From positions 930,001 to 994,000 of the forward strand of contig NZ_JAJGRC010000001.1 of assembly GCF_020786625.1 (NCBI RefSeq): 64,000 nucleotides of DNA, written 5' to 3'. The notes under the pieces are model-generated. The model searched no databases and was not told the origin of the DNA. It saw only the letters and a list, made by a program, of their open reading frames with translations. Shown one piece after another: positions 36,459 to 45,120 of the stretch (position 1 is the first letter of the stretch; the number at the start of each line of letters is the position of its first letter). Both the position numbers and the translations under genes were made by a program. The stretch is from Salinicoccus sp. RF5 (GTDB lineage Bacteria; Bacillota; Bacilli; Staphylococcales; Salinicoccaceae).

Positions 36459-37805
36459 ATGACCAAAACAATCGTGACCAGGAATCTGGTAAAAAACTAC
36501 AAGCTCTACGAGAGTCAGAAGGAGCGCATCTTCGACCTCCTCAGTCCGCGTTCCCATGGGCAGGTGTTCCATGCACTGAACGGTGTGGACTTTGAGGCCG
36601 AACAGGGGGACGTCATCGGATTCATCGGCATCAACGGCTCCGGAAAATCGACGTTGTCGAACATCATCGCCGGCATCGTGCCGGAATCCGGCGGGGAAGT
36701 CCATGTCAACGGCCAGACGGCGCTGATCGCCGTCGCAGCAGGCCTGAATGATGAACTGACCGGACGGGACAACATCGAGCTGAAATGCCTGATGCTCGGA
36801 TTCTCGAAGGATGAGATCCGTGAACTCGAACCCGACATCATCGCCTTCTCCGAACTCGAGAACTTCATCGATCAGCCGGTCAAGTCGTATTCGAGCGGCA
36901 TGAAGTCGCGCCTCGGCTTCGCCATCAGCGTCAACGTCGATCCGGACATCCTCATCATCGATGAGGCACTGTCCGTCGGCGACCGGGCATTCGCAGAGAA
37001 GAGTCTGCAGAAGATGATGCAGTTCAAGGAACAGGGCAAGACGATGATCTTCGTCAGCCACTCGATCAACCAGGTCAAGAACTTCTGCGACAAGATACTG
37101 TGGCTCGAATTCGGCCGGGTCAAGGCATTCGGTGAAGTGGGCGATGTCATTCCGCTGTACGAGTCGTTCCTCAACAAATGGCAGAAGATGTCTAAGGAGG
37201 AACGCGAGGAATACCGGACACGGACGATGAACCGTGAGATGAACGGCGACGACTACCGCAAGGTCGGCAGCCTCCTCCTGCTGGACGATGGGGAGGAAGA
37301 TCTCGAAATCTCCCACAAATACACCATCCAGCCGGTCAGCAAGCTCGCCCACCTGAAGGCGCATGCCACCGATATATTCAGGGTACCGAACGACCCTGAA
37401 GGCATCGAAAACGCCAAGCAATACAAGCACCGTGTCTATCATGTCAAACGGGAAGCCACCTATCAATTCGAGAACTACTACCTGCTCAGTACACGGGCGA
37501 GCGGCACCGAAGGCGTCATCGGCTGGATCCGCGCCACTGAAGCAACAGCGCACGTGCATACGCTGGTCGATCGTGATAAGAAGCAGCTGATGCTGACCGG
37601 CAGCGGCTATGCATCCACAGCCCCCTGGGGCGGCCAGCAGCAGTATGTACATGAATCTTTGGAAGATCAGGCCGGCCTCGGCTTCGCTGTGAACCAGACC
37701 GTACTCGTCGGCAACAACGTCTGGTACAGGGGACGGATCAAAGGCGAAGACAAGGACGTCTGGGTCCATGAAAGCAGCACTTCAGAAGAAACGACGGAAA
37801 CATGA
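36459..37805 (+). CDS. tagH: Teichoic acid ABC exporter ATPase with C-terminal SH3-like domain
   Basis: ATPase of the TagGH exporter. The 448-residue protein has Walker A GINGSGKST (57-65), TALIAVAAGLNDELTGRDNI (typical of polysaccharide ABC ATPases), signature YSSGM (144-148), Walker B DILIIDEA (163-170) and the switch His201. Residues about 250-448 are an extension without a membrane segment; two segments resemble GW/SH3-like repeats (VIGWIRATEA, YRGRIKGEDKDVWVHES). B. subtilis TagH also has a C-terminal SH3-type part, but after a membrane helix. The function of this cytosolic version is unknown. Confidence 0.95.
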   Translation: MTKTIVTRNLVKNYKLYESQKERIFDLLSPRSHGQVFHALNGVDFEAEQGDVIGFIGINGSGKSTLSNIIAGIVPESGGEVHVNGQTALIAVAAGLNDELTGRDNIELKCLMLGFSKDEIRELEPDIIAFSELENFIDQPVKSYSSGMKSRLGFAISVNVDPDILIIDEALSVGDRAFAEKSLQKMMQFKEQGKTMIFVSHSINQVKNFCDKILWLEFGRVKAFGEVGDVIPLYESFLNKWQKMSKEEREEYRTRTMNREMNGDDYRKVGSLLLLDDGEEDLEISHKYTIQPVSKLAHLKAHATDIFRVPNDPEGIENAKQYKHRVYHVKREATYQFENYYLLSTRASGTEGVIGWIRATEATAHVHTLVDRDKKQLMLTGSGYASTAPWGGQQQYVHESLEDQAGLGFAVNQTVLVGNNVWYRGRIKGEDKDVWVHESSTSEETTET

Positions 37806-37813
37806 TACAACCG

Positions 37814-37837
37814 CCGGTCGCCCTGACCGGTATTTTT
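37814..37837 (+). terminator. Weak terminator or attenuator between tagH and tagA
   Basis: A 6-bp stem CCGGTC / GACCGG with a GCCCT loop is followed by TATTTTT. It sits 9 bases after the tagH stop; tagA may be partly read through or have its own promoter in the short gap. Confidence 0.6.
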
Positions 37838-37859
37838 CTATAGAAATAGAGGGGATCTT

Positions 37860-38645
37860 ATGATTGAACAGCACGGAAACGTTACAGTGATGGAGATCGA
37901 ATTCACGAATACGACGCTGGAAGGCTTTATGGAGAGTACCGTACGCCCATGCCTTGATGGCGCGGACAAATGCTTCATCGTCACTGCCAATCCCGAAATC
38001 GTCATCGCCACCCGCGATCACCCTGACTTCAAGGAAACCGTGCAGTCTGCGGACCATGTACTGCCTGACGGCATCGGCATCATCAATGCAGCAAAAATGA
38101 TGGGCACACCGCTCCAGGAGCGGGTGAGCGGCATCGACACCATGCGCGCGATGCTCGCCTATGCCGAAGAGCAGGGCTACAGCGCCTACTTCCTCGGTGC
38201 GAAGGAAGACGCCAACCGTAAAGCTGTGGAACGGGCAGAAAGGCGTTTCCCGAAACTCAAGATCGCCGGACGCCACCACGGCTATGCGGACCTTGACGAT
38301 GAGGCATTCGTAGAGTCCATCGCGGCCACCGAGCCCGACATCATCTTCGTCGCACTCGGAATGATGAAGCAGGAACAATGGATCAGGGACCATATGGACC
38401 GCTTCAACAAAGGCGTCTTCATGGGCGTCGGCGGCAGCTTCGATGTCCTCTCCGGTGAAGCCAAGCGCGCACCCGACATCTGGATCAGATTCCAGCTCGA
38501 GTGGCTGTATCGGCTCATCAAGCAGCCGAAGCGCATCACACGGGTGATGAAGGTCGCCCAGTTCATGATGCTCCATACACCGATCATCAGCAGCATCATG
38601 CGGCTGTTCGGATATTCGAAGACACGCCAACGCAAAAAGGGCTGA
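37860..38645 (+). CDS. tagA: N-acetylmannosaminyltransferase (TagA/TarA, WecG/TagA/CpsF family)
   Basis: Adds ManNAc to undecaprenyl-PP-GlcNAc, the first committed step of wall teichoic acid linkage-unit synthesis. The 261-residue protein has VTANPEI with Thr42, LPDGIGII with catalytic Asp70, ERVSGIDTM, and FVALGMMKQEQW near the C-terminal half. Two conserved Arg-rich stretches at the end (PKRITRVMKVAQF) fit the membrane-docking tail of this family. GAGGGG precedes ATG. tagO, which supplies its acceptor, is not in the window. Confidence 0.96.
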   Translation: MIEQHGNVTVMEIEFTNTTLEGFMESTVRPCLDGADKCFIVTANPEIVIATRDHPDFKETVQSADHVLPDGIGIINAAKMMGTPLQERVSGIDTMRAMLAYAEEQGYSAYFLGAKEDANRKAVERAERRFPKLKIAGRHHGYADLDDEAFVESIAATEPDIIFVALGMMKQEQWIRDHMDRFNKGVFMGVGGSFDVLSGEAKRAPDIWIRFQLEWLYRLIKQPKRITRVMKVAQFMMLHTPIISSIMRLFGYSKTRQRKKG

Positions 38646-38672
38646 GAAATCATCATGATTTCCCAGCCCTTT
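38636..38672. terminator. Bidirectional terminator between tagA and the GNAT gene
   Basis: AAAGGGCTG-A-GAAATCA pairs with TGATTTC-C-CAGCCCTTT across a TCA loop. It contains the tagA stop codon and serves the convergent GNAT gene too. Confidence 0.85.
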
Positions 38673-38689
38673 CTTCATGCCTATTTGGT

Positions 38690-39118
38690 TTACTGCTCCA
38701 GTGCCATATCCACATGCTGATGCCCCGCAATGTCATAGCGTTCCGATATCCGCCTGAAGCCGAAAGTCTCATAGAAGTCCTCCAGATAGCACATGGCCGT
38801 GATGACGACCGGTGTCGACGGATGTTCCTGCTTTACATATTCAAGGGCATAGTCGAACAGTTCCTTCCCCCTGCCCTCTCCTCTGTAATCAGGATTGACC
38901 AGCACACGGCCGATGACGACCTTATCCGCCTGCATCACCCGGCAGTAGGATTTGATCATGTCATCCTCCTGATGGAAGATATGCACCGCTTCTCCATCTC
39001 TCCCATCAATATCCTCAAACAGGCTTTCCTGCTCCAATATGAACACCCTCTGCCGCAGACGGAATATCTCTGCCAACTCTTCAAGGGACAGTTCCTCAAA
39101 CCTTCTAATATGCCACAT
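38690..39118 (-). CDS. GNAT N-acetyltransferase (ElaA-like)
   Basis: A 142-residue acetyl-CoA-dependent acetyltransferase resembling ElaA. Visible features are LAEIFRLRQRVFILEQES (ElaA-type entry), VIGRVLVNPDYRGEGRGKELFDYAL (the acetyl-CoA loop R-G-x-G-x-G/A) and FYETFGFRRISERYDIAGHQHVDM. The substrate is not known. It stands alone between two terminators, so a link with cell-wall genes is not implied. Confidence 0.88.
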   Translation of the reverse strand: MWHIRRFEELSLEELAEIFRLRQRVFILEQESLFEDIDGRDGEAVHIFHQEDDMIKSYCRVMQADKVVIGRVLVNPDYRGEGRGKELFDYALEYVKQEHPSTPVVITAMCYLEDFYETFGFRRISERYDIAGHQHVDMALEQ

Positions 39119-39197
39119 GCAGTTCCTCCTAATATATTCGACAACTCCATTGTACTATATATTTTCAGAAAATTTAATATACTGACTCAAAGCGCAT

Positions 39198-39228
39198 TAA
39201 AAAAGGCACAGCAGAAGTCTGCTGTGCC
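39198..39228 (-). terminator. Terminator after the O-antigen ligase-like gene
   Basis: On the minus strand, GGCACAGCAGA pairs with TCTGCTGTGCC (39205-39215 with 39218-39228) and runs into TTTTTT. Confidence 0.85.
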
Positions 39229-39235
39229 AGGGATT

Positions 39236-40372
39236 CTATTTTCCAGATTTGGCCGCATTCATATCGGACATGTCCTCCCTGAGTGTCAAGATGTACGCCA
39301 TGAAGATGAACAGCAGCACGATCGGCGAGAAGTAGACGAACATGAACAGGTAGTTGTATTCGAACAGCCCGATGAAGATGTAGGCACCGAAGTACAGCAG
39401 GATGCCGAGCGTGTATTTGGTCGTCGCCAAGAGGCTGATCACCCCAAGCACCAGGATGAACAGCACCAGTGGGATGATGCCGTAGCGTCCCAGCGTATCG
39501 AAGAAGATGTTGTGGGCGTGGATCAGATCCGTGAAGTTGAAGTATGAATGCCCCTCCCCGAACCACTGCCTGTTGTGCCACACCGTCGCCCACAGTTCAT
39601 AGCGGTGGGAAGTGAATTCATTCATATTGAATCCCTGCCCGGTGGTACTGTATCCCACGAAGAACCGGTATATCGATCTGCCGAAAATGAGGAGGACGAT
39701 GGCCACCCCACCGGTGACGATACCGAGGAACCATTTCCTCTGGGTCTCCGTCGTCCTGTACAGGTTGATCCAGGCAAGCTGCAGGAAGGCGATGGCCATA
39801 TAGGTGAAGATCGCCGTCCTGCTTGTCGTAATTATGTTCAATATCAGGAACGTCGGCAGCATATAGAAGATCATAGCCCTGTTCGTCCTCGGCATGAGCA
39901 GAAGCCCTGCTGTGAATACAAGAACCAGCGTCGCACCCGATTCATTGAGCGTATGGTCGATCAGGAGCAGTGACGGCAGGCTTAGGAGTGCACCGATGAC
40001 GAGATACACTACGAGCCGGCCTGGTATGCGGTAGAAAAGGAGCGCCGTGACCATGAGCAGAATCAACGCCTCTGTCCAGACGAAGTGTCCGGCAATGACC
40101 ATGCTGAGGAACAGTGACCCGATATAGAGTCCCCAAAGCGTAAGGAACATTTTTCTGAGCGGGGACAGCGAAATGCGGGCATTCTTATATAGGAATACGA
40201 GGATTGCCGCAAGCATCAGGATCATGAAGGGGTCCTGTGAAGCTATCATACTCTGGAGGTTCCGGTAGTCGATCATGAAGATGTTGGTCACCATGAACAG
40301 CAATGTAAACACTATAATGAATACGAATGCTTCATATGTGAAATAGGCACGTTCCACATTGATATTTGTCAT
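39236..40372 (-). CDS. O-antigen ligase / Wzy-like membrane protein
   Basis: Polytopic protein of 378 residues with about 10-11 helices and the Wzy_C/O-antigen ligase signature SHRYELWATVWHNRQWFGEGHSYFN followed by HAHNIFFDTLGRYGIIPLVLF. Such proteins either polymerise or ligate lipid-linked glycans outside the membrane. The start has AGGAGGGGAGACC upstream. It is a single gene with its own terminator, between the teichoic acid locus and the second polymer region, so its glycan partner is uncertain. It could serve the teichoic acid, the capsule or the second polymer. Confidence 0.82.
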   Translation of the reverse strand: MTNINVERAYFTYEAFVFIIVFTLLFMVTNIFMIDYRNLQSMIASQDPFMILMLAAILVFLYKNARISLSPLRKMFLTLWGLYIGSLFLSMVIAGHFVWTEALILLMVTALLFYRIPGRLVVYLVIGALLSLPSLLLIDHTLNESGATLVLVFTAGLLLMPRTNRAMIFYMLPTFLILNIITTSRTAIFTYMAIAFLQLAWINLYRTTETQRKWFLGIVTGGVAIVLLIFGRSIYRFFVGYSTTGQGFNMNEFTSHRYELWATVWHNRQWFGEGHSYFNFTDLIHAHNIFFDTLGRYGIIPLVLFILVLGVISLLATTKYTLGILLYFGAYIFIGLFEYNYLFMFVYFSPIVLLFIFMAYILTLREDMSDMNAAKSGK

Positions 40373-40475
40373 GATGGTCTCCCCTCCTCCTTAGTGATTA
40401 TGTCATTCTATCACGGCTGACTGAAAAAGTCCGAAGAAAACATATGGTATGATTACCCCGAAATGATACTCAATT

Positions 40476-40505
40476 AAAAAACGATGCACCAGTGAGGTAC
40501 ATCGC
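40476..40505 (-). terminator. Terminator after the WbuB-like glycosyltransferase gene
   Basis: On the minus strand CGATGTACC pairs with GGTGCATCG (one G-T pair), then TTTTTT. It lies 5 bases beyond the stop codon of the gene ending at 40510. Confidence 0.8.
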
Positions 40506-40509
40506 CTTT

Positions 40510-41688
40510 TCAGCTCTCCAGAAACTTCTCGAGTTTCTCTATATTGTTTTCCCAAAGGAACTTTTCATCGAGCAGCGCTCTTGAGTTTTCCCGGTATGAG
40601 GCTTCAAGCTGCGCGTTGTCCCTGATCTTCTCGATCGCTTCGATGATCTCTTCAGCTGTGGCCTTCTCCTTCGCGAAGCCAACCTTGTATGTGTTGATCA
40701 TGCTGTTGGTATAGCCGCCGAGGTTCGTGACCACCGGGATGCCGCAGCCGATGCCGTCGATGATCTTGCCCGGCAGGACATTCAGGAAGACATCGCTCTC
40801 CTTAAGCAGTGAGAGCTGGATGCTGTGGTGGCGGATCATGTCGAGGCATTCCGACCGGCTCTTCTCTTCGTGTGTATGCACATATTTGAAGTTGTGCTTT
40901 TTGATGTAGTGGTTGAACTTGTGTGCATTCACCCCGTAGCCGATGACGTTGAAGATGATCTCACGCTCCTCGAGCATGTGGGCGACCTCGATCAGCTGAT
41001 CATAGCTCTGTGCGAATCCGATATTGCCGGTATAGATTACCTTGAAATCTTCAGGCAGCTGCCTGAAGCCGACCTCGTTTGAGGTGAAGGCGTTCGGGAG
41101 GAAGAGCTGACTCTTCAGCGGCGCCATTTTGGCAATGTGGGCACGGAAGCCTTCATTGTTGATGACGATCCTGTCCGCCTTGCGGTACATCATCTTCTCC
41201 ATGAACTTGAGTGTGGGATAGAATTTGTCGATGTTGATCTTCTCGATATCCCGCACACTGTCGGGCCAGAGATCCCGCACTTCAAGGATTCTTTTGGTCG
41301 AATTCAGCTTCTTCTGAAAGAAGAATGTCGCCCACGGCAGGAAGATGTTCGGCGTCGTCACATACACTGCATCATATTCATGCTGGTACTTCCTTATGTA
41401 GGTGCGCACCTTGTAGGCAAGCTCCAAGTAGTAGAGCATGCGTGAAGCCATCGTCTTGCCTTGCTTATCACTGCGCATATTGAGGCGCATTATGTCGGTC
41501 GAATTGTTGATCAGTGGTTCATTCCAGTACTTGTCATCCTTGTACATCTTCGCATTCGGATATGTCGGCTTTGTGGTGAGCACTGTAACCTCATGGTTCT
41601 TCGACAGCTGCGTATATAGGTTTTTGAATCTATTTGCCCCTGAGCCGATCTCAGGATAGAAGTTCTGTGTAATGAGTAGAATTTTCAT
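40510..41688 (-). CDS. GT4-type glycosyltransferase (WbuB-like)
   Basis: A 392-residue retaining sugar transferase of the WbuB/WcaL-like group. It opens LLITQNFYPEIGSGANRFKNLYTQL, has VRDLWPDSV, typical of WbuB proteins, then IYTGNIGFAQSYDQLIEVA, and a donor-side GKIIDGIGCGIPVVTNLGGY. WbuB transferases often add a FucNAc or related residue. It stands 243 bases from the next gene upstream and has its own terminator, so it may be a separate transcript. The gap 41689-41930 is AT-rich and contains no gene I can support. Confidence 0.87.
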   Translation of the reverse strand: MKILLITQNFYPEIGSGANRFKNLYTQLSKNHEVTVLTTKPTYPNAKMYKDDKYWNEPLINNSTDIMRLNMRSDKQGKTMASRMLYYLELAYKVRTYIRKYQHEYDAVYVTTPNIFLPWATFFFQKKLNSTKRILEVRDLWPDSVRDIEKINIDKFYPTLKFMEKMMYRKADRIVINNEGFRAHIAKMAPLKSQLFLPNAFTSNEVGFRQLPEDFKVIYTGNIGFAQSYDQLIEVAHMLEEREIIFNVIGYGVNAHKFNHYIKKHNFKYVHTHEEKSRSECLDMIRHHSIQLSLLKESDVFLNVLPGKIIDGIGCGIPVVTNLGGYTNSMINTYKVGFAKEKATAEEIIEAIEKIRDNAQLEASYRENSRALLDEKFLWENNIEKLEKFLES

Positions 41689-41930
41689 CGGGTCACCTTT
41701 AGGGTTGTATTATCTTACTCCAATCATAAATGATACCATGAATCAAGTGACACTGAAACTCTCTTAATACTATCTTAAGTAATTGACTTTAAATCATCTT
41801 ACAACTGAATAAAACAAACACCTATATAGAACTATTTCATAGATTCCTATTTACTCTATATTATCAAATGTTATTATGCACACATCATTAAAATAGCTTA
41901 ACTTTAATTATTTAATTTTTAAAGAAATCC

Positions 41931-43211
41931 TCATAGTTTCCAGACGTTCGCCCGTTCAACGAATCTGTTTTTCAAATCCATTACTATTCCTGTGTCTTTT
42001 ATAAATCGTTCTATGTCTCCCAACTTTTTAAAACTATTATGATCTACTGCATAAACCAATGCATCATATTGATCACTCTGTATTTCATTGATATCTATGT
42101 GATTAAATTTCTTCGATGTAACTGGTTCTACAACGTCATCGATAATATCCACATTAATATTATAATCATTTAAAAGATCAATTATATCAAGAACCTTGGA
42201 GTTTCTTATATCAGCTGTGTTTTCTTTAAAGGCGAGACCGAAAACCAGTACTCTGCTGTTATTAACATTGATGTTGTTTTGAATCATCCGTTTAACAAGA
42301 GATTGAACGATAAACTCTGGAACACTGTTATTGATTTTACGGCCCGCAGAAATTATTTGTGAGTGATAGCCTAGCTGTTCTGCTTGATAAATGAAGTAAT
42401 ATGGATCTACACCTATGCAATGTCCCCCGACCAATCCTGGATAAAATCCTAGAGCATTCCACTTGGTACTCATTGCTTCTAGGACATCCTGGGTATTTAT
42501 ATTCATTTTATCCAATATCATTGCCATTTCATTCATAAATCCTATATTGACATCCCTTTGACTATTCTCCAGTACCTTAGCAGCTTCTGCCACCTTTATT
42601 GAGGGAGCTTCATGAATTCCTGCCACTATTATTTCTCCATACACCTCTCCTATAGTACGAGTAACATTGTCATTAGTACCTGCAACGATCTTCATTATAT
42701 TTTCAACCCTATTTACTGGATCTCCGGGGTTAATCCTTTCCGGGGAATAACCTACAAAGAAATCTTTTCCGCAAGTCATGCCTGTTTGCTTTTCTATAAG
42801 GGGTATACATAACTCTTCTGTAACACCTGGATAAACTGTGGATTCATAAATTATATATGCTCCACGCTTCATATTTCTTGCTATCATTTCTGTAGCGTTT
42901 ATTATTGGTGATAAATCCGGCGATTTATCTGGTTTAATAGGTGTTGGTACTGTCACTATAATGAATATAGGTTCACCCAACATAGATTCTTCTGTTGTAA
43001 ATTGAATGTGACTATTGTTCAATGCCTCATTTCCTACCTCATTAGTTCTGTCTATTCCTTTTTTATAATCCTTTATCTTACCATCATCGATATCATAACC
43101 GATAACATCAAACGATTTAGAGAAAGCATGAGCCAATGGTAAACCAACATACCCTAGACCAATGACTCCAACTTTTTCTTTTCTATTCTTTAAATTATCA
43201 TATATGCTCAT
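41931..43211 (-). CDS. Nucleotide-sugar dehydrogenase, second TviB/WbpO-like copy
   Basis: UDP-HexNAc or UDP-hexose 6-dehydrogenase of 426 residues. It has VGVIGLGYVGLP (14-25), VTVPTPIKPD, YESTVYPGV (122-130), GYSPERINPGDP, and catalytic Cys265 in GGHCIGVDPYYF. It is clearly related to the 8599-9879 protein but well diverged, so it is not a recent duplicate. Unlike that copy it has no C4-epimerase beside it, which suggests a UDP-GlcNAcA or UDP-GlcA-type product. It probably serves the second polymer. Confidence 0.88.
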   Translation of the reverse strand: MSIYDNLKNRKEKVGVIGLGYVGLPLAHAFSKSFDVIGYDIDDGKIKDYKKGIDRTNEVGNEALNNSHIQFTTEESMLGEPIFIIVTVPTPIKPDKSPDLSPIINATEMIARNMKRGAYIIYESTVYPGVTEELCIPLIEKQTGMTCGKDFFVGYSPERINPGDPVNRVENIMKIVAGTNDNVTRTIGEVYGEIIVAGIHEAPSIKVAEAAKVLENSQRDVNIGFMNEMAMILDKMNINTQDVLEAMSTKWNALGFYPGLVGGHCIGVDPYYFIYQAEQLGYHSQIISAGRKINNSVPEFIVQSLVKRMIQNNINVNNSRVLVFGLAFKENTADIRNSKVLDIIDLLNDYNINVDIIDDVVEPVTSKKFNHIDINEIQSDQYDALVYAVDHNSFKKLGDIERFIKDTGIVMDLKNRFVERANVWKL

Positions 43212-43279
43212 GAAACTACTCCAATATTATTATTATAGTCTAGAATGCATTACAGCCTACAACCCAGGTGACTTACCCC

Positions 43280-44902
43280 TTAATCTATAGTAATAGTGGG
43301 TTTAGGATCCCCATAGCATATTACCTCAGCTTTATTCATCATTGCCATATCTTCAACTTTCCATGTGTGACTCCCCTTGTCAGCACCTCTGAAAACACAA
43401 AATTCGTAAGGATGTCCTTGATAAACTTTCCCACCCTTTTCTCTGACACGCCTTAGAAGGTCGGTATCTACAGCAGCAGGCAGATCACTGAACATAAATT
43501 TTTTCATATATGAAGTGTCTACCATAATAGTCGCTCCCATGATAAATCTATCAAACTTAAAGTAACGGTCATGTTCCCTTTTTATCATCAAATCCTCTTC
43601 CTCGATATATACGAATTGGGATGCTTTGCCTACTAAATCAGCCTCACTATATTTCAAGGCAATCCACTGGTCAATGATATAGTTCTTCGTATAATAATCA
43701 TCATCATCAATTTTTGTCACAACTGGATATGTAGCTTGATTTATACATTTATTGAGGCAATGCCCAAAAGAAGTTTCCTTTGGTTCGTCCAATATAATAA
43801 GTTCAAAACTAGCAATTCTATGCAATTCTTCTTTTTCTTTATCACTCAATACAAACCCGTGTGTCAAAAGAATAACTTGTAGATGGACATACGTTTGTGC
43901 TTTCATCTGGATAATGAAAAAATCAATATTTTGTTTACGGTTTGTAGAACAGATGACACTTACCATTGGTCTCTTACTATCTAGCTTTCCATTGATTATT
44001 TCATTAAGAGGATGTCTAGTTATAAATGAATTGTTCAGAAACGCTTGACGTTGCTTAGGCAATACCTGTTTATCTTTATATAGTTGACTGTTCATAATGG
44101 CACGCATCTTACCAACATTGCCTTGATCGGTTGTTGACTGAAAAGCATATAGCTTTTCTGATTCATATCTGGAATCGAAAACTACAAAGGTATTCGACAT
44201 GCACGCAATTATTTCCAGATATCTTAATATATTCTCATCAATATTTTCTATATAATCTATGTATAATATCTTAGATTCTTTAATCTTGGATAATAGTAAA
44301 TTAAGCTGTTCGCGGTTTAATTTTTTGCACACAACCTCTTCTCTCTCTGGGAGTGCTTTAACATGGAAATGCTGTATTGCTTTGTTCCTTACATGAGTTC
44401 CCAGATAAAAGTATACAACATCCAATCTCTTCTCAGAATCTACTGGGTTTATAGTCCCTTGATCCACCAGTAATGGAAGCTTTAAAATATTGCCTTCGAA
44501 AGCTGCCTCATCCACCTCTACCGATAATTCTATAGTAAGATATGACTCTAATAATGTCTGTATAGGCACATCGGTGTTCCTAATCACTATTAACCTCAAG
44601 TTGCTGCCTTTTACATATTCGATTAAGTCGTGGTAAGAGAAACCGAACCAGTCATGGTCTATCTCATAGATATCATTATCAATAATTACAGTACGGAGTT
44701 CATTGCTTTCAATTTCTTCTTTGAACCCTGTTGGCGTAAGATCAATTCTTTCGTAGCCATTATCCAGTGTATGATTTGTAAGGATTGTAGTGATACTGCC
44801 GACTTTTTTCTCTGTCTCGTATGAGGGTTGTTCTTCCATCTGACTCATATCCTCTGTCTTTTGCCGCCTAAGTGTTTGGTTAAGTACATTGATTATTCCC
44901 AT
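43280..44902 (-). CDS. GT2-type glycosyltransferase with an unrecognised N-terminal domain
   Basis: A 540-residue protein. Residues from about 312 form a GT2 catalytic domain: MVSVICSTNRKQNIDFFIIQMKAQT, the metal site TKIDDDDYYTKNY, FIMGATIMVDTSYM, and LPAAVDTDLLRRVREKGGKVYQ. The first 310 residues match no family I know. The start at 44902 follows GGAGG. A similar TNRKQN-type GT2 occurs in several Firmicute surface polymer clusters, with unknown acceptor. It lies 68 bases upstream of the dehydrogenase and is probably co-transcribed with it. Confidence 0.78.
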   Translation of the reverse strand: MGIINVLNQTLRRQKTEDMSQMEEQPSYETEKKVGSITTILTNHTLDNGYERIDLTPTGFKEEIESNELRTVIIDNDIYEIDHDWFGFSYHDLIEYVKGSNLRLIVIRNTDVPIQTLLESYLTIELSVEVDEAAFEGNILKLPLLVDQGTINPVDSEKRLDVVYFYLGTHVRNKAIQHFHVKALPEREEVVCKKLNREQLNLLLSKIKESKILYIDYIENIDENILRYLEIIACMSNTFVVFDSRYESEKLYAFQSTTDQGNVGKMRAIMNSQLYKDKQVLPKQRQAFLNNSFITRHPLNEIINGKLDSKRPMVSVICSTNRKQNIDFFIIQMKAQTYVHLQVILLTHGFVLSDKEKEELHRIASFELIILDEPKETSFGHCLNKCINQATYPVVTKIDDDDYYTKNYIIDQWIALKYSEADLVGKASQFVYIEEEDLMIKREHDRYFKFDRFIMGATIMVDTSYMKKFMFSDLPAAVDTDLLRRVREKGGKVYQGHPYEFCVFRGADKGSHTWKVEDMAMMNKAEVICYGDPKPTITID

Positions 44903-45091
44903 TCCATCCTCCATTTATATACTATTACAACTAAAATTAGCTATATAAATTGTAACATAACTGAACTCAGTTCCGAATTTATATAAACTCTATTGAAAGT
45001 TGTTTCTTAGTTCGAAGCTGTATCCTTAAGCTTATGTAATCATAGCAATTGAGTCCATTTAAGAGCCTCATCAATTTATGTTCGAATATTA

Positions 45092-45120
45092 AAAAAGGAG
45101 AAGCAATGCTTCTCCTTTTT
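45092..45120 (-). terminator. Terminator after wecC
   Basis: On the minus strand AAAAAGGAGAAGCA pairs with its complement and ends in TTTTTT. It overlaps the wecC stop codon and separates it from the genes below 44902. The rest of 44903-45118 holds no gene. Confidence 0.85.

Noticed and set aside
36438-37769. 443-residue open frame antisense to tagH
   Set aside because: It mirrors the tagH codon pattern, is full of improbable Asp/Val/Leu-rich sequence, lacks a ribosome site and matches no family; tagH on the other strand is unmistakable.
38501-39547. 348-residue plus-strand frame crossing tagA, a terminator and the GNAT and ligase-like genes
   Set aside because: It runs across four well-supported features on both strands, including a terminator hairpin, and shows no protein family.
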